Assembly (NCBI RefSeq): GCF_002245785.1
Contig: NZ_NNCE01000005.1
Coordinates: 25,905-89,904, forward strand
Source: Mycoplasma testudineum
GTDB lineage: Bacteria > Bacillota_I > Bacilli_A > Mycoplasmatales > Metamycoplasmataceae
Reading direction: 5' to 3'
DNA: 64,000 nt
Position numbers and translations under genes: made by a program. The notes beneath the pieces were generated by a model. The model worked only from the letters and a program-made list of their open reading frames with translations. It ran no database searches and was not told the origin of the DNA. Positions 49,027 through 59,817 of this stretch are shown here, one piece after another (within the stretch, counting starts at the first letter, position 1; each line of letters opens with the position of its first letter).

Positions 49027-50262
49027 ATGGACAAATCAAAAATAATATTTCACTTAGATATTGATTCATTTTTTGCTTCTGCAATTAGAACTATAAAACC
49101 TGAAACTAAAAATAAACCATTAGTAGTTGCTTCAGATAATCTTAGAGCAATAGTAGCAGCTGCTTCATATGAAGCTAAAAGATATGGTGTTAAAGTTGGT
49201 AAACCAGTATATCAAGCAAAACATAAATGCAAAGATCTAATTGTTGAAAAACCTGATTTTGCATTATTTAATAATTTAAGTACAGCAGTTTTTGATTATT
49301 TAGCTTTTAACTATCAAGTTGATTTACAAATTGTTTCAATTGATGAAGTATATTTTGATGTAACTAATTTAGTAAGCGGAAAAAATGAAGTTATGAAATT
49401 AGCTAAAAAGATGCAAGATGAAATTCTTGAAAATTTTGACTTGCCAATTTCAATAGGCATAGGTCACAATTTATTTAATGCTAAAATGTCAACTTCAATA
49501 AATAAACCTTTTGGTATTACAGTTACCAGACCAAATGATTTTGCTAAACAATTTCACCATATGGAAATTGAAGAATTTTATGGAATTGGAGCAAGCACTT
49601 CTAAATTATTAAGAACATTAGGAATTAATACAATTGGCGATTTTTGTAATAACAATTTAGACCAAAATTATTTAGATAAAACTCTAGGAATAAGATATCA
49701 ACAATTATTAGCAAATTGCAATGGTACAAGCACTAATGTTGTGCAAGTTGCAAATAATGCATTTAAAGGAATTGGAAATAGTAAAACTTTTGATTATGAT
49801 AAAGTTGGATTATTTGATTTAAATAAGCAACTAATAATTATGATTGAAAGATCATGAACAAGAATGCAAAAACGCGCATATTTACCTAAAATTGTTACTG
49901 TAATTATTAGAGATCAAAACAAAAAATGACATTCAATTCAACGTAAACAAATTGAACCAATTAAAACTATTGAAAAAGCTATTGATATAGCTAAAGATAT
50001 GCTTATTGAAATATATGAAGATAATGACTATTTACGTGGTATAGGTGTGCGTTTTACTGATTTTGTTAATAAATTTAACTACACTGAAAATAACCTTTTA
50101 TTTACCGAAAATACACATAATGAATCTAGTAGAATAATTAAATCAGTTAATCATGAATTAATGGGTAAACATTTATATTCACTACGTGAATTTAAAGAAA
50201 ATAAAGTATTAAATAAAAATAAAGTTAGATTTTTAGAAGATGATTGAAACTATAAAAAATAA
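49027..50262 (+). CDS. dinB: DNA polymerase IV-like Y-family polymerase
   Basis: Translesion polymerase, 411 residues. Catalytic acidic motifs are HLDIDSFFASA and SIDEVYFDV. VVAASYEAKRYGVKVGKP is the finger block, LPISIGIGHNLFNAKMST and EFYGIGASTSKLLRTLGI the palm/HhH part, and the little-finger domain follows. The frame continues past two TGA Trp codons to TAA 50262. ATG 49027 is chosen because the longer frame from 48994 would run through the tkt terminator. No C-terminal beta-clamp motif is obvious. Confidence 0.93.
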
Positions 50263-50307
50263 AAAAACTTTGCATTAAACAAAGTAAATTTATTTAGTTA
50301 ATTTTAA

Positions 50308-51045
50308 TTAGAATCAAATTATTTTTTTGCCTTTTACATCGCGGATTCAAAAACCAAATTGTAGTGCGGCAATAATTAGAGAAACAGATTGCAAAATTAA
50401 AGATAAAATTGATGTATTTTTAAATACAAAACTCATATTTCCATATAAACCAAGATCATATGCATGTATTCTTAAAACTCAAACGATAATTCAGAATGTG
50501 TTAAATAAAAATACATCTGCTACAAAAAAGAATGGTAATGAAAATAAATTTTTTTCCTTAATTCCTTTAATAGTTTGCGGTAAAAATGCTAAAGTTCCAA
50601 TAAATGGAGCAAACATTGCTAATAAAGCCTGAATAACTTTAACGGCATTTGAATTTTGGTCAAGTAAACTATTTGCATCGACATAAAAATTAATTATATG
50701 AAGTAAACTAATAATGATAATTATTATCAAAATAAATAAAATCAATGCGTAATTTAATTTTCTTTTAAAATGACTCATTTCATTAGAATTTCAATATTTG
50801 ATCATTACAAATAAAGTTGCAGAAAAAATTATACTACCAGCTAATTCAGCAAAAACTAATTGCGATAACCCTAGAAAAAATCCATATAAAGAAAACAATA
50901 AAAGAGATAAATTGAAAATCCAATATGATGACAAAGCTAAATTTTCTGCTTTTTTAACTTTGCTAATATAAACAAGTTGTGGTAAACCTACTACAACAAT
51001 TAATATTGCGGCTATTCAACCAATGATTTCAATTGATAACAACAT
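50308..51045 (-). CDS. PQ-loop repeat membrane protein
   Basis: A 245-residue protein with about seven TM segments and two PQ-loop repeats: GLPQLVYISKVKKAENLALS (residues ~20-40) and FLPQTIKGIKEKNLFSLP (~160-180), each followed by two more helices. PQ-loop proteins include SWEET/semiSWEET sugar and cystinosin-type amino-acid transporters; the substrate cannot be told here. TTTAGGTTAA precedes ATG 51045, which lies 3 nt after the yebC stop, so it is the last gene of nadE-yebC-PQ loop. TGA Trp codons hide most of it from standard-code callers. Confidence 0.85.
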
Positions 51046-51047
51046 AT

Positions 51048-51770
51048 TTAACCTAAATTATGATAAACAGTTTGAATATCATCATCGTCTTCTAATTTTT
51101 CAATAAAATTTAAGACTTTTTCGTTATCTTCTTCATCAAGTTCAACGTAAGTATTTGGAATATATGAAATTTCGGCACTTAAAAATTCTTCAAAACCATT
51201 TGATTGCTTAATTGAATCAAGAACATCTAGAAAATCAGACGGCGCTGTAGTAATTGAATAATATTCATCTTCAACTTGAATATCTTCTGCACCTGCTTCA
51301 ATTGCATATGCTTCAATTTTTTCTTGATCAATTAATTTACGGTCAATTTCGATTAATCCCTTTTGATCAAAAACAAATGGAACAGCATTTTGCTTACCTA
51401 AATTCCCGTTTGCTCTATTAAAATAGCTTTTAATATTTGATGTTAGTCTATTTAAATTGTCTGTTAAACAAATAACTAAAATTTGAACACCTTTAGAAAC
51501 AGTACCTGCATACATAGTTTCGATAAATGTTTCGCCATCTTTTTGACTTCCGCTACCTTTTGCAATAGCTTTTTCAATATTTGTTTTTGGCATTGAAGCT
51601 GATTTAGCTTTTGAAACTGCTAGTCTTAAAGCAGGATTTGAATCAACATCTGGTCCTCTTTGTGCTGCTACACTAATTTCTTTTGAAAGTTTTTGAAATA
51701 TTTTCCCGCGTTTTGCATCTTGAGCACCTTTTCTATGTTTAATATTTGATCACTTTGAATGTCCAGCCAT
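51048..51770 (-). CDS. yebC: YebC/PmpR family protein
   Basis: A 240-residue member of the YebC (TACO1) family: [20 protein letters not shown] at the start (TGA Trp), then [47 protein letters not shown] and the acidic C-terminal part [11 protein letters not shown]. Members act in translation of proline-rich stretches and were first described as transcription regulators. Start ATG 51770 shares its A with the nadE stop (TAATG), with AAGGAG within nadE. Confidence 0.94.
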
Positions 51771-52549
51771 TATTTGCTCCTTAGTTTTAATATGAATTCT
51801 GGTAAATGATTTGGTTTTGGTATTGGTATACGTTTGTGTTCACTAATTTTATGCAAATGATTAATTCTTTCTTTTGCAGTTGCATCAATAGAATTATTTC
51901 TTAAAAAATCATCTACTTGATTATATGAAATTCCCATTTCGTCTTCATCTGTTTGATTTTCTCATAAACCTGCAGATGGCGCTTTATTGATAATTGAATC
52001 AGTAACTCCATAATATTTTGATAACTGTCTAACTTCTGATTTTGTCAATCTTACTATAGGTAATAAATCAGCTGCCCCATCACCATATTTTGTAAAATAA
52101 CCTAAATATGCTTCATCTAAATTATCAGTTCCTAATACTAGTAAATCTAATTCTTGAGCTTTAGCATATAAAGTTAGCATTCTGAGTCTTGGTTTGATAT
52201 TTGCAATTGCTAACTTATTACTTAAATTAAGCTTTTTTTCAATAGTTTCAAAAGAATCAAGTAAATTAATATATTCATGGTTTAAATTAAGTTGTTTTAC
52301 TAACTCGTTTATATCTTTTTCATCTTCAAGTCTAGGATTAATCATCATAGAAATCGTGTGACAATTTTTCCCAAAAACCTTGTTAGATATAGCAGCAACT
52401 AGTGCTGAATCAATACCGCCAGATAGACCGACAATTACACCTTTTTTATTAGATTGTTTTACTTGATCTTTTAATCATGTTTCAACATATTCTCCATATT
52501 CAATTAACTCGTTTAATGTTAGAATAGGTTCAATTTTATCAAATATCAT
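51770..52549 (-). CDS. nadE: NH3-dependent NAD+ synthetase
   Basis: Last step of NAD+ synthesis, amidating deamido-NAD with ammonia, 259 residues. PP-loop VGLSGGIDSALVAA near residue 40, then ANIKPRLRMLTLYAKA, VLGTDNLDEAYLGYFTKYGDGAADLLPI and a C-terminal NQTDEDEMGISYNQ block with the expected APSAGLW before it. No glutaminase domain, as normal for the short bacterial form. Possible leaderless start: TAAAAT box at 52561-52556, 6 nt before ATG 52549. Confidence 0.95.
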
Positions 52550-52555
52550 TATTCA

Positions 52556-52561
52556 ATTTTA
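52556..52561 (-). promoter_or_regulatory. Candidate -10 box of nadE
   Basis: TGTAAAAT on the minus strand ends 6 nt before the nadE ATG, with no Shine-Dalgarno. The rest of the 269-bp space to coaBC is AT-rich; a weak TACAAT at 52712-52717 could serve coaBC. Confidence 0.4.
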
Positions 52562-52818
52562 CACGATATTTAATTATCAACTTATGAAAAAGCATAATTG
52601 CAAAAATCTAATTAAAAAATATTTTTTTGTTTATTTTAGTAAATCAAAAATGACAAATTTTCATATGAAATAAATCTATTTATTTTAAATTTGAGTGTTG
52701 ATTAATATGCTTACAATTACAAATATTTAAAATAATGTTTTTAAAAAAGTTTTATAATAATCTTGTTTTAAATGACACAGCAATGGTTGTGTTAAACGAT
52801 AAATGTATCGAGGTTAAT

Positions 52819-53910
52819 ATGGCAAATATAGTTATTTATTCTACAAGTAGTGTAGCTGTGATGAAAACACAATTACTCGTAGATTTACTTGAAAAAAAGG
52901 GTCACAAAACTACAGTTTTAGTAAGTAATAATGTTGAAGAAAATGTTATTGATTCAAATTTAATTCCTTATCAATTGAATCGCAAAATTTCAATTGATAA
53001 AAATAATAAAAATTATCCAGCAGAACATATTTCTTTAGCAAAAGAAACAGATTTAGTTATAGTTGCACCTGCTTCTTTAAATTTGTTAAGTAAATTTAAT
53101 TACGGAATTAGTGATGAAATTAATTTGAGTTTTTTACTTGCTTTTAATGGTCCTATTATTTTAGCTCCAGCGATGAATGATTCGATGTGAAAATCTGCTA
53201 TTGACAGAAACATTGTTGATAGTTTGAAAAAATTACCAAACGTTTTTATAGTTGGTCCAGAAATAGGAATGCTTTACGAAGGATATTCAGCAATTGGTCG
53301 AATGTCTGAAGTAAGTGAAATTGAAAAAATTGCTTCTAATATTTTGAATAAAAAATCTCATCCAAAAATTTTAATCAGTTACGGTGCAAGTAAAGTTTAT
53401 ATTGATAAAGTAAGATACATTACAAACGGAGCAACAGGAACTTTGGCACGTAAAATTGAATCTGCTTTTAGAAAAGAAGGAATTGTTCCAGATTTAATTA
53501 ATGTTGAAAATTACAATAATGAAGCCATTGCCAAAATAGCAGCCGGCTATGATATTTACATTGCTAGTGCCGCAATAGCTAATTATAAAACTAATGTTTT
53601 AAACTATAAATTAAGTACTGATGCTGACTGGCATTTAAAATTAACGCGCGATATAGATGTTATTAAAACAGCAACAAATGAAAATCCAGGATTGAAAGTA
53701 TTTGCATTTAAATATGATTTAGATATACAAAAAGCACATAAAAAAATTCATGACAATCCTAATATTAAGGCGATCCTTTACAACAAAATTGGTTCAATGG
53801 GAAATGTCTTAGTTGATGGAGCTTTAATTAATCATTTTAAAACTGTAAATTTTACCCAAAAAACAAAAGATGAAATTGCAACCATGATTGTTAATGAGGT
53901 ATTAACATGA
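52819..53910 (+). CDS. coaBC: Phosphopantothenoylcysteine decarboxylase/synthetase (CoaBC)
   Basis: Bifunctional coenzyme A enzyme, 363 residues. The N-terminal flavoprotein CoaC part has IVIYSTSSVAVMKTQLL, APASLNLLSKFNYGISDE and APAMNDSMW (the PxMNxxMW signature with TGA Trp). The C-terminal CoaB part has ILISYGASKVYIDKVRYITN, GATGTLARKI and ASAAIANYKT. ATG 52819 is preferred over the upstream ATG 52735 because GAGG lies 6 nt before it and the family starts here. Overlaps coaX by ATGA. Confidence 0.93.
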
Positions 53911-54632
53911 ATTTAAATTTATATATCGACGTTGGTAATACCAATGTTAAATTTGCAATATTCAAAGATGATAAAATTAAAGTTGCTAAATTAAAAACAA
54001 ATCTTTTAGACTCGCACACTACTATTTTTAATTTTATTAAAACATATTTTGGTTTATCCAATTTTGAATATTTAATTATTTCTTCTGTAGTACCTAGTTA
54101 CGATATCTTATTAAAAGAATTAAATCAAGAACATTTTAATTCTAAGATGATTTTTTTAAATTCTTCTTCAAAAATGAATCTTGAAATTTCTCCAAAAGCT
54201 AAAGATACAATCGGCGCAGACATTTTAGCTAATGCAATTTATGCTGCACGTAATTTTGAAAAAGCCATTGTAGTTTCTCTAGGAACTGCAACAGTAATTT
54301 CATATATAAATAATTCTAAATTAATAGGAACAAGTATCAGTCCTGGTTTTTATACTTCATTTAAAAATTTGACTAAAAATGCAGCTAAATTGTCACAAGT
54401 TAGTTTATCGGATAAAGATATTATATACGGCCAAAATACTCAAGAAGCATTATCAATTGGCTTTATAAAAGGTTTTAGTTATTTAATTAAAGGGATAGCA
54501 AATGAAATGGATAAAAGTGCTCCAATTTTATTAACTGGCGGTGATTCTATGTTTTTTAAAAACAATTTCCCTAGTGCAATTTTTGTAGATAATATGGTCT
54601 TAGAAGGACTAAAAATTTATTATGAAAAGTAG
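53907..54632 (+). CDS. coaX: Type III pantothenate kinase
   Basis: First committed step of CoA synthesis (pantothenate to 4'-phosphopantothenate), 241 residues, ASKHA fold. YIDVGNTNVKFAIF is the phosphate-1 loop, ISSVVPSYD a CoaX-specific block, TIGADILANAIYAARNF and VVSLGTATVISYI follow, with GTSISPGFYTS and LLTGGDSMFF later. Overlaps coaBC by 4 nt and the ECF S gene by 11 nt, so the three are one unit. Confidence 0.93.
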   Translation: MNLNLYIDVGNTNVKFAIFKDDKIKVAKLKTNLLDSHTTIFNFIKTYFGLSNFEYLIISSVVPSYDILLKELNQEHFNSKMIFLNSSSKMNLEISPKAKDTIGADILANAIYAARNFEKAIVVSLGTATVISYINNSKLIGTSISPGFYTSFKNLTKNAAKLSQVSLSDKDIIYGQNTQEALSIGFIKGFSYLIKGIANEMDKSAPILLTGGDSMFFKNNFPSAIFVDNMVLEGLKIYYEK

Positions 54633-55320
54633 TTTGAAAAATTTAAGTTTAAAATTTATTTACTTTAAAAAATGAATTATCCAAAATGTATTTAAATTAG
54701 ACCCGGACAAATACGAATCTAAAAGTAGAAAAATTCATAGATTATCATTATTAACTATTTACATATCATTAATATTTTTATTATCTTTTATACCTAATAC
54801 AGGATACATTCAAGTCTTTATTTTTAATATAACAATTTTGCCTGTTTTTATGGTGATTGCCGCTGTTCATTTAGGTTGATCAGGTGGTTCAATTATAGGT
54901 TTAACAATAGGTATAGGTTCTTTTTTAAGAGCTTATATTTACGGAGATGCAACAAACATGTTTTATTTTCCAGATATATCAATATTACCTAGATTTTTAA
55001 CTGGTTTTATTTTAGGCGGATTAATAAGTAAAATAATTCCAGTAATTAAAAAACAAAATATACGAACAATTGCTTTTATTATTTTTGCAATATTAGCTCC
55101 ATTATTAAACACAATGTTTGTGACATCACTTATATATTTACATAATAGTATTTGACCATTTCCATTTATGAATGGAAGGTCATTAATTGTTTGACTTGGA
55201 CTAATTTATATTAATTTTATTGTCGAAATAAGTGTAGCATTTGCGATAGCAGTTTTATTTGTTTCGGCAGCTTTTCAATTAGGAAAACGCTACGAAAATA
55301 CAATTACAATATTAAATTAA
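54622..55320 (+). CDS. ECF transporter S component, probably for pantothenate
   Basis: A 232-residue protein with six TM segments and the ECF S-component look: a basic cytoplasmic N-terminus (~50 residues), then IPNTGYIQVFIFNITILPVF, AAVHLGWSGGSIIGLTIGIG with an SFLRAYIYG turn, and FLTGFILGGLISKI. Such S components bind one vitamin and dock to a shared EcfAA'T module, not in this window. Being overlapped with coaX and coaBC, pantothenate (PanT-like) is the likely substrate; this is inference from context. Confidence 0.82.
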
Positions 55321-55502
55321 ACTCTTCTCTTTCTTCTATTTTAGTGTTCCTAACTATTTAAATTGAAACTAAAAAATTACTTGCTAAACTAAGTAAATGT
55401 CTTTTAAAAACCAATAAAATGTGGAAAATTGGCTTTTTGATAATAAATTTATTTATAACAATGAGATAATTATTACAGGAAAGAAAAAGAGGAGAGTTAA
55501 TC

Positions 55503-56930
55503 ATGTCTTTAAAATTAAAGTCGCTTTTTTCAAGCGTATTAAATCGTATTGGTAAAAGGGGAATTTGAGCCATAATAATTTTAGCTGCTGCAAATATATT
55601 CATTTATGCAATTCCGTATTATGGTAAATATATTATTCCAAGTTTATGAGAGCCATTTCACATAACTGAATCAGATTTAGATCAATTAACTGTAATTGTA
55701 GGAGCATTAACTTTAGTGATGCAATTACCCGGAGGTTGATTAGCCGATAAAGTAAAAAGCAAAACGCTAATTATTAGTTCATTAGTTATTGTAGCTGCTA
55801 CAACAATTTGGTTCGCAGTTATTGTAATAACAGGAAGTTACATAAATGTAAATGGTAATTTAGTTACTGATCAAAATTTAATGATTCAGTATTATATTAT
55901 TTTTGCAATTTGAGGTGCTGCAGCAGCTTTAGGTTTTTGAGCTCCGATGTGAAAATTAGTAACTCAGCAAGCTAAAAAAGAAGATCAAGGATTAGCATAT
56001 GGAATTCAAGGTACATCAATTGGAATTATTGGATTATTACTTTTCTTTTTAATTGGTTTTATACTTACAACCATAATTGGAATTCAATTAGGTTTTGCTG
56101 TTTTTAGTTTTGTTATTGCTGGTTACTTATTTATTTGTGCAGTATTAATTTATTTTATTGTTCCTGAAAAAACAAATTTAGAAAAATTTGGAATTGATTT
56201 TAAAATAATTGGACAAGCTTTAAAAGAACCTAGAATTTGATTGGATAGTTTCTTCATTATGGGTATGTACATGTTCCAATCTGTATTTGCATATTACTTT
56301 TTAAATTATTTAAAAAATGTAGTTTCAAATCAACTTGCTTGAAGTGCTATTATTGTAACTTTATTAGCTGGTTTTAGAACATATATTTTAGGTTTTTTAA
56401 TAAGTGCACCTGTAGGATTTTTTGTTGATCGAGCAAAAAGTTATGTGCGATTATTACTCATAATTATGGGTATATCTATATTAGTCAGCACATTATTTAT
56501 CTTCTTGCCAGGATTCCAAGAATTTAATACTTTACCATATGGATACAGATATTTTCTAGGTATATTTTTTGTACTTATCTATCTTGTAGTTGGTTCACTA
56601 AATTGGGTAATGATCACACTTAGATATGCAACAATTGGTGAAATCCCAACACCTAAAAAATCTTATTCATCAGTTAATGCTTTAATTTCAGTTATAGCAT
56701 TTAGTCCTGATGCTTGACTATTTCAAATTAATCCAGTTGTAGGTAGAGCTTATACAGTAGAAGGATCAACAAATACTTCTCAACTAGGATATACAATAAT
56801 TTTGGCTATCGGAATAGCAGTAGCATTTTTTGGTTGATTATGTGGTCTTGCATTACATATTTGAAATACAAAAGAGCTTAAAAAACTTGGTAAAACAGAT
56901 TATCGCTGAAGAGAATTACAGAATATTTAA
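55503..56930 (+). CDS. Major facilitator superfamily transporter
   Basis: A 475-residue protein with about 12 TM segments. The MFS motif A region between TM2 and TM3 reads LPGGWLADKVKSKTLIISS (G-x-x-x-D-x-x-x-x-K), and a second copy-like GFFVDRAKSYVRLLLI follows TM8. Two halves are joined by a cytoplasmic loop near residues 220-245 (PEKTNLEKFGIDFK). AAAGAGGAGA precedes ATG 55503. The substrate cannot be told. An alpha/beta hydrolase starts 9 nt downstream. Confidence 0.88.
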
Positions 56931-56939
56931 GGAGTATAT

Positions 56940-57752
56940 ATGTGATATATCGAACAAATAACAGTAGGTAAATTTAAAGCAAATTATTATCTTGAAGATA
57001 CCGGCAAGGCTAAAGTACTTTTTATTCATGGAATTACTTCATCTATTAATTCTTTTTCGCCTCTATTTAATATAAAAAGAGACTATGATATGGTTGCTGT
57101 AGAACTTCCTTATCATGGAAATACATATCCTTTAGATGAGTCAAAATTAAATGATTCATATGACATTATAAAAGGGGCAAAATTTGTTGTTGATTTTATT
57201 GATGCTTTAAAAGTAAAAATCGATTTAGTAGTAGGTCATTCAATGGGTGCTCTAGCAGCATTAAAGGTTTTAGATTCAAATCGAGCAAATAAAGGCTTAT
57301 TATTAAGTCCTTTGCATTATGTAAAAGTTAGTCAAGAAGAAGAAAAAACTTACCGAAGGTGAATTCTTGCCCCTACATTAAAAGATGCAGAAGATGCAGC
57401 GATTTCGCTTAGATATAAAAGTAGATTAATAACAAGATTTTTTATTTCAAAATTCAAAGTAATCAACAATACTTATGCAATTTTTTTAGCAAGACATTTT
57501 GCTAAAACAGTTGATAAATTATTTACCTACGAAGATGCAGATTATTTAAAACAACTATATAAGAATAATAGTGAAAAATTCGAAATGATGTCTGGTAAAG
57601 AAGATCCGTTAACTACAACTAGAGCTTTGTCAAAAGTCGCAACAGACAATTCAATAAAATTTACTATATTACCAAAAAGTAGTCACGATATAGTTTTTGA
57701 TAAAACTTCAAAAGTAAATTTAAAAATTGAAGAACTATTGAAAATTAACTAA
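56940..57752 (+). CDS. Alpha/beta hydrolase
   Basis: A 270-residue alpha/beta-hydrolase-fold enzyme. The oxyanion block is VLFIHGITSSINSF, the nucleophile elbow VVGHSMGALAALK (Ser ~102), an Asp is likely in MMSGKEDPLTT and the His in KSSHDIVFD, so the triad is present. No signal peptide, so cytoplasmic. The second codon is a TGA (Trp), which hides the true start from standard-code callers. AAGGAGTAT precedes ATG 56940, cotranscribed with the MFS gene. Ester or lipid substrate unknown. Confidence 0.88.
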
Positions 57753-57944
57753 TATTTAATAAAAATTAACAAATAACTTAGCTATTTTTAAGCATTTATT
57801 TGTTTTTTATGACCAATTCATTTCTTCGTTTTTGAACTTATAAATATATATATAATTTATTTTTAAAAAAACAAAAAAATGATAAAATTAAAAAACATTA
57901 AGCATTTGTTGCTTATGAAAATTAATAATTTACTAGGAGAAATC

Positions 57945-58121
57945 ATGGCAATAGTACCAAAGCGTAAAACTTCTAAGCAACGAAGAAACAAAAGAAGAAC
58001 TCATGATGCTTTATCTGTTTCTACAACTGTAGAATGTAATAATTGTGCAAAACAAATCGAACCTCATAAAATTTGTAAATTCTGTGGGTTTTATAAAGGC
58101 ACAAAATACTTAGAAGTTTAA
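57945..58121 (+). CDS. rpmF: 50S ribosomal protein L32
   Basis: A 58-residue L32: MAIVPKRKTSKQRRNKRRTH at the start, then a zinc ribbon with CNNC and CKFC, ending GTKYLEV. TAGGAGAAATC precedes ATG 57945; the longer frame from 57879 lacks such a site. Own promoter region upstream (a TAAAAT near 57881) and a terminator directly downstream. Confidence 0.95.
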   Translation: MAIVPKRKTSKQRRNKRRTHDALSVSTTVECNNCAKQIEPHKICKFCGFYKGTKYLEV

Positions 58122-58126
58122 AAATT

Positions 58127-58150
58127 ATCTTGCCCGTCAAGATTTTTTTT
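58127..58150 (+). terminator. Intrinsic terminator after rpmF
   Basis: ATCTTG (58127-58132), 5-nt loop CCCGT, CAAGAT (58138-58143), then eight T. Confidence 0.85.
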
Positions 58151-58204
58151 ATGCGTTTTTTCAAATAAGGACTAAAAATTGCATATATAGGTGGAGGAAA
58201 TTAT

Positions 58205-58807
58205 ATGTTAATTTATAAATTAGGAAAAGTTGTCCACCACAATAGTGAATACATTTTATTTGAATCACATTCAAGTGGATACAATATCAAAGTCAATAAT
58301 GCAGAAAGCTACGCTATTGATTCTACACTTAAACTTTATGTGTATGAACACAAAAATGAATATAGCAACTCATTATATGGCTTTAAATCTTTTAAGGAAA
58401 GAATATTTTTTGAAGATTTGATGAAAATAAATGGGATTGGCCCTAGAACGGCAATGTCATTATTAAAAAATGGTTGAGAAGAACTGGCGCATTTATTAGT
58501 AACAAGCAATGTTGAAGCACTTTCGGCATATCCATATGTAGGTAAAAAGGCTGCAAATCAAATAATTTTTGAATTGCAAAGTAAATGGTCAAGGTTAATG
58601 GAAAGTGATAAATTTAAAGTTGATGCTACTAAAATTATCGAAAAAAATTCTAAACTAGAAGATCTTGAAAAAACCTTAAAAGTTTTAGGTTATAAAAGCA
58701 AGCAAATAAAATTTGCAATTGATCATAATGTTGAAGACTATAATCTTGAAACAATGGTAGAACAGGCAATTATTAATATTAGTGAAGCCCCACAATTCAA
58801 AAATTAG
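58205..58807 (+). CDS. ruvA: Holliday junction DNA-binding protein RuvA
   Basis: Tetrameric Holliday-junction binder, 200 residues: N-terminal OB fold (~1-62), HhH motifs FEDLMKINGIGPRTAMSLL and YPYVGKKAANQIIFEL, and a small C-terminal helical domain that contacts RuvB (LEDLEKTLKVLGYKSKQI). TGA Trp at 58475. GGTGGAGGAAA precedes the ATG. Overlaps ruvB by 26 nt. Confidence 0.95.
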
Positions 58808-59741
58808 ACCCGTAGCATTTTCAGAATACATTGGCCAAGAAAGTATTAAAAATACTTTGCAAGTTATGATTGGCGCTAGTCAAATTCGAAATAGCCCTTT
58901 ACCGCACATTCTTTTGCATGGTCGTGCCGGTACAGGAAAAACCACTTTGGCAAGTTTAATTGCTAATGAAGCAAATCTAGAAATAAAATATACGCAAGGT
59001 TCGATGTTTGAGAAAAAAAGTGACTTACTTAATATTTTCACGAACTTACCTGAAAATTGTATTTTATTCATTGATGAAATTCATTCAATTAATAAATCGG
59101 TAGAAGAACTTCTTTACACTTTAATGGAAGATTTTGCTATAGATGTAGTTTTAGGTGTAGAACAAAATTCAAAAATTGTTAGAATGAAAGTTAGGCCTTT
59201 TACTTTAATTGGAGCAACAACTTTACTGCAAGCAATTTCAAAACCGTTAAAAGATAGATTTGGTTATATTTCAAGAATAAAACCATATACAGTATTTCAC
59301 ATTGAACAAATTTTGGAAAACAGTGCTAAAAAATTAAATATTTTAATAGACAATTACAGTTGCAAATTGATAGCTTCAAATAGCAAAAATACACCAAGAA
59401 TTGCTAACCATTTATTACAGAGAGTTAGTGACTTTTCAGTTTACAATGACGAAATAATCAATGTTCATCTAACAGTAAAAGCCTTAGAAAATTTAGGCAT
59501 ATATGAATACGGACTAGATGAAGATCAAATTCAATATCTAAAAGTATTTAATAACAGATTTAAAAACCAAAATTTATCAATAGATCTAATTAGCGGGATC
59601 ATGAATATGAATAAAGACCTACTAATAAATGAAATTGAACCACTATTAATTGAACAAAAACTAATTCAAAAAAGCTCATTTGGTAGAAAATTAACCTTAA
59701 AGGGAAAGGAATATTTAGAAAAAAATAACTTCAATAATTAA
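58782..59741 (+). CDS. ruvB: Holliday junction helicase RuvB
   Basis: AAA+ motor for branch migration, 319 residues. RPVAFSEYIGQESIKNTL, Walker A GRAGTGKTTLAS, Walker B CILFIDEIHSI, sensor I LIGATT, and the arginine-finger/sensor II block KDRFGYISRIK. The winged-helix domain ends the protein. GTG 58782, inside the ruvA end; no alternative start fits. RuvC is not seen here, in keeping with mollicutes. Confidence 0.95.
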   Translation: MKPHNSKIRPVAFSEYIGQESIKNTLQVMIGASQIRNSPLPHILLHGRAGTGKTTLASLIANEANLEIKYTQGSMFEKKSDLLNIFTNLPENCILFIDEIHSINKSVEELLYTLMEDFAIDVVLGVEQNSKIVRMKVRPFTLIGATTLLQAISKPLKDRFGYISRIKPYTVFHIEQILENSAKKLNILIDNYSCKLIASNSKNTPRIANHLLQRVSDFSVYNDEIINVHLTVKALENLGIYEYGLDEDQIQYLKVFNNRFKNQNLSIDLISGIMNMNKDLLINEIEPLLIEQKLIQKSSFGRKLTLKGKEYLEKNNFNN

Positions 59742-59762
59742 TCAAGCTCGCTTGGTTTTTTA
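59740..59762 (+). terminator. Intrinsic terminator after ruvB
   Basis: AATCAAGC (59740-59747) and GCTTGGTT (59750-59757) with a 2-nt loop (effectively 4) and a T-run to 59761. Confidence 0.78.
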
Positions 59763-59786
59763 TTAATGAGAAACTTTAGTCTACTT

Positions 59787-59792
59787 TATAAT
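59787..59792 (+). promoter_or_regulatory. Candidate -10 box of secDF
   Basis: TATAAT 25 nt before ATG 59818; AATGGAGC serves as ribosome site. Confidence 0.5.
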
Positions 59793-59817
59793 AAAATAAT
59801 GTTTATTAATGGAGCAT

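Noticed and set aside
50327..50632. Plus-strand ORF of about 100 codons after dinB
   Set aside because: Antisense to the PQ-loop gene, which shows clear family motifs and a ribosome site on the minus strand.
52735..52818. Longer CoaBC start at ATG 52735
   Set aside because: The added 28 residues have no family match, and the GAGG site before ATG 52819 fits the usual N-terminus.
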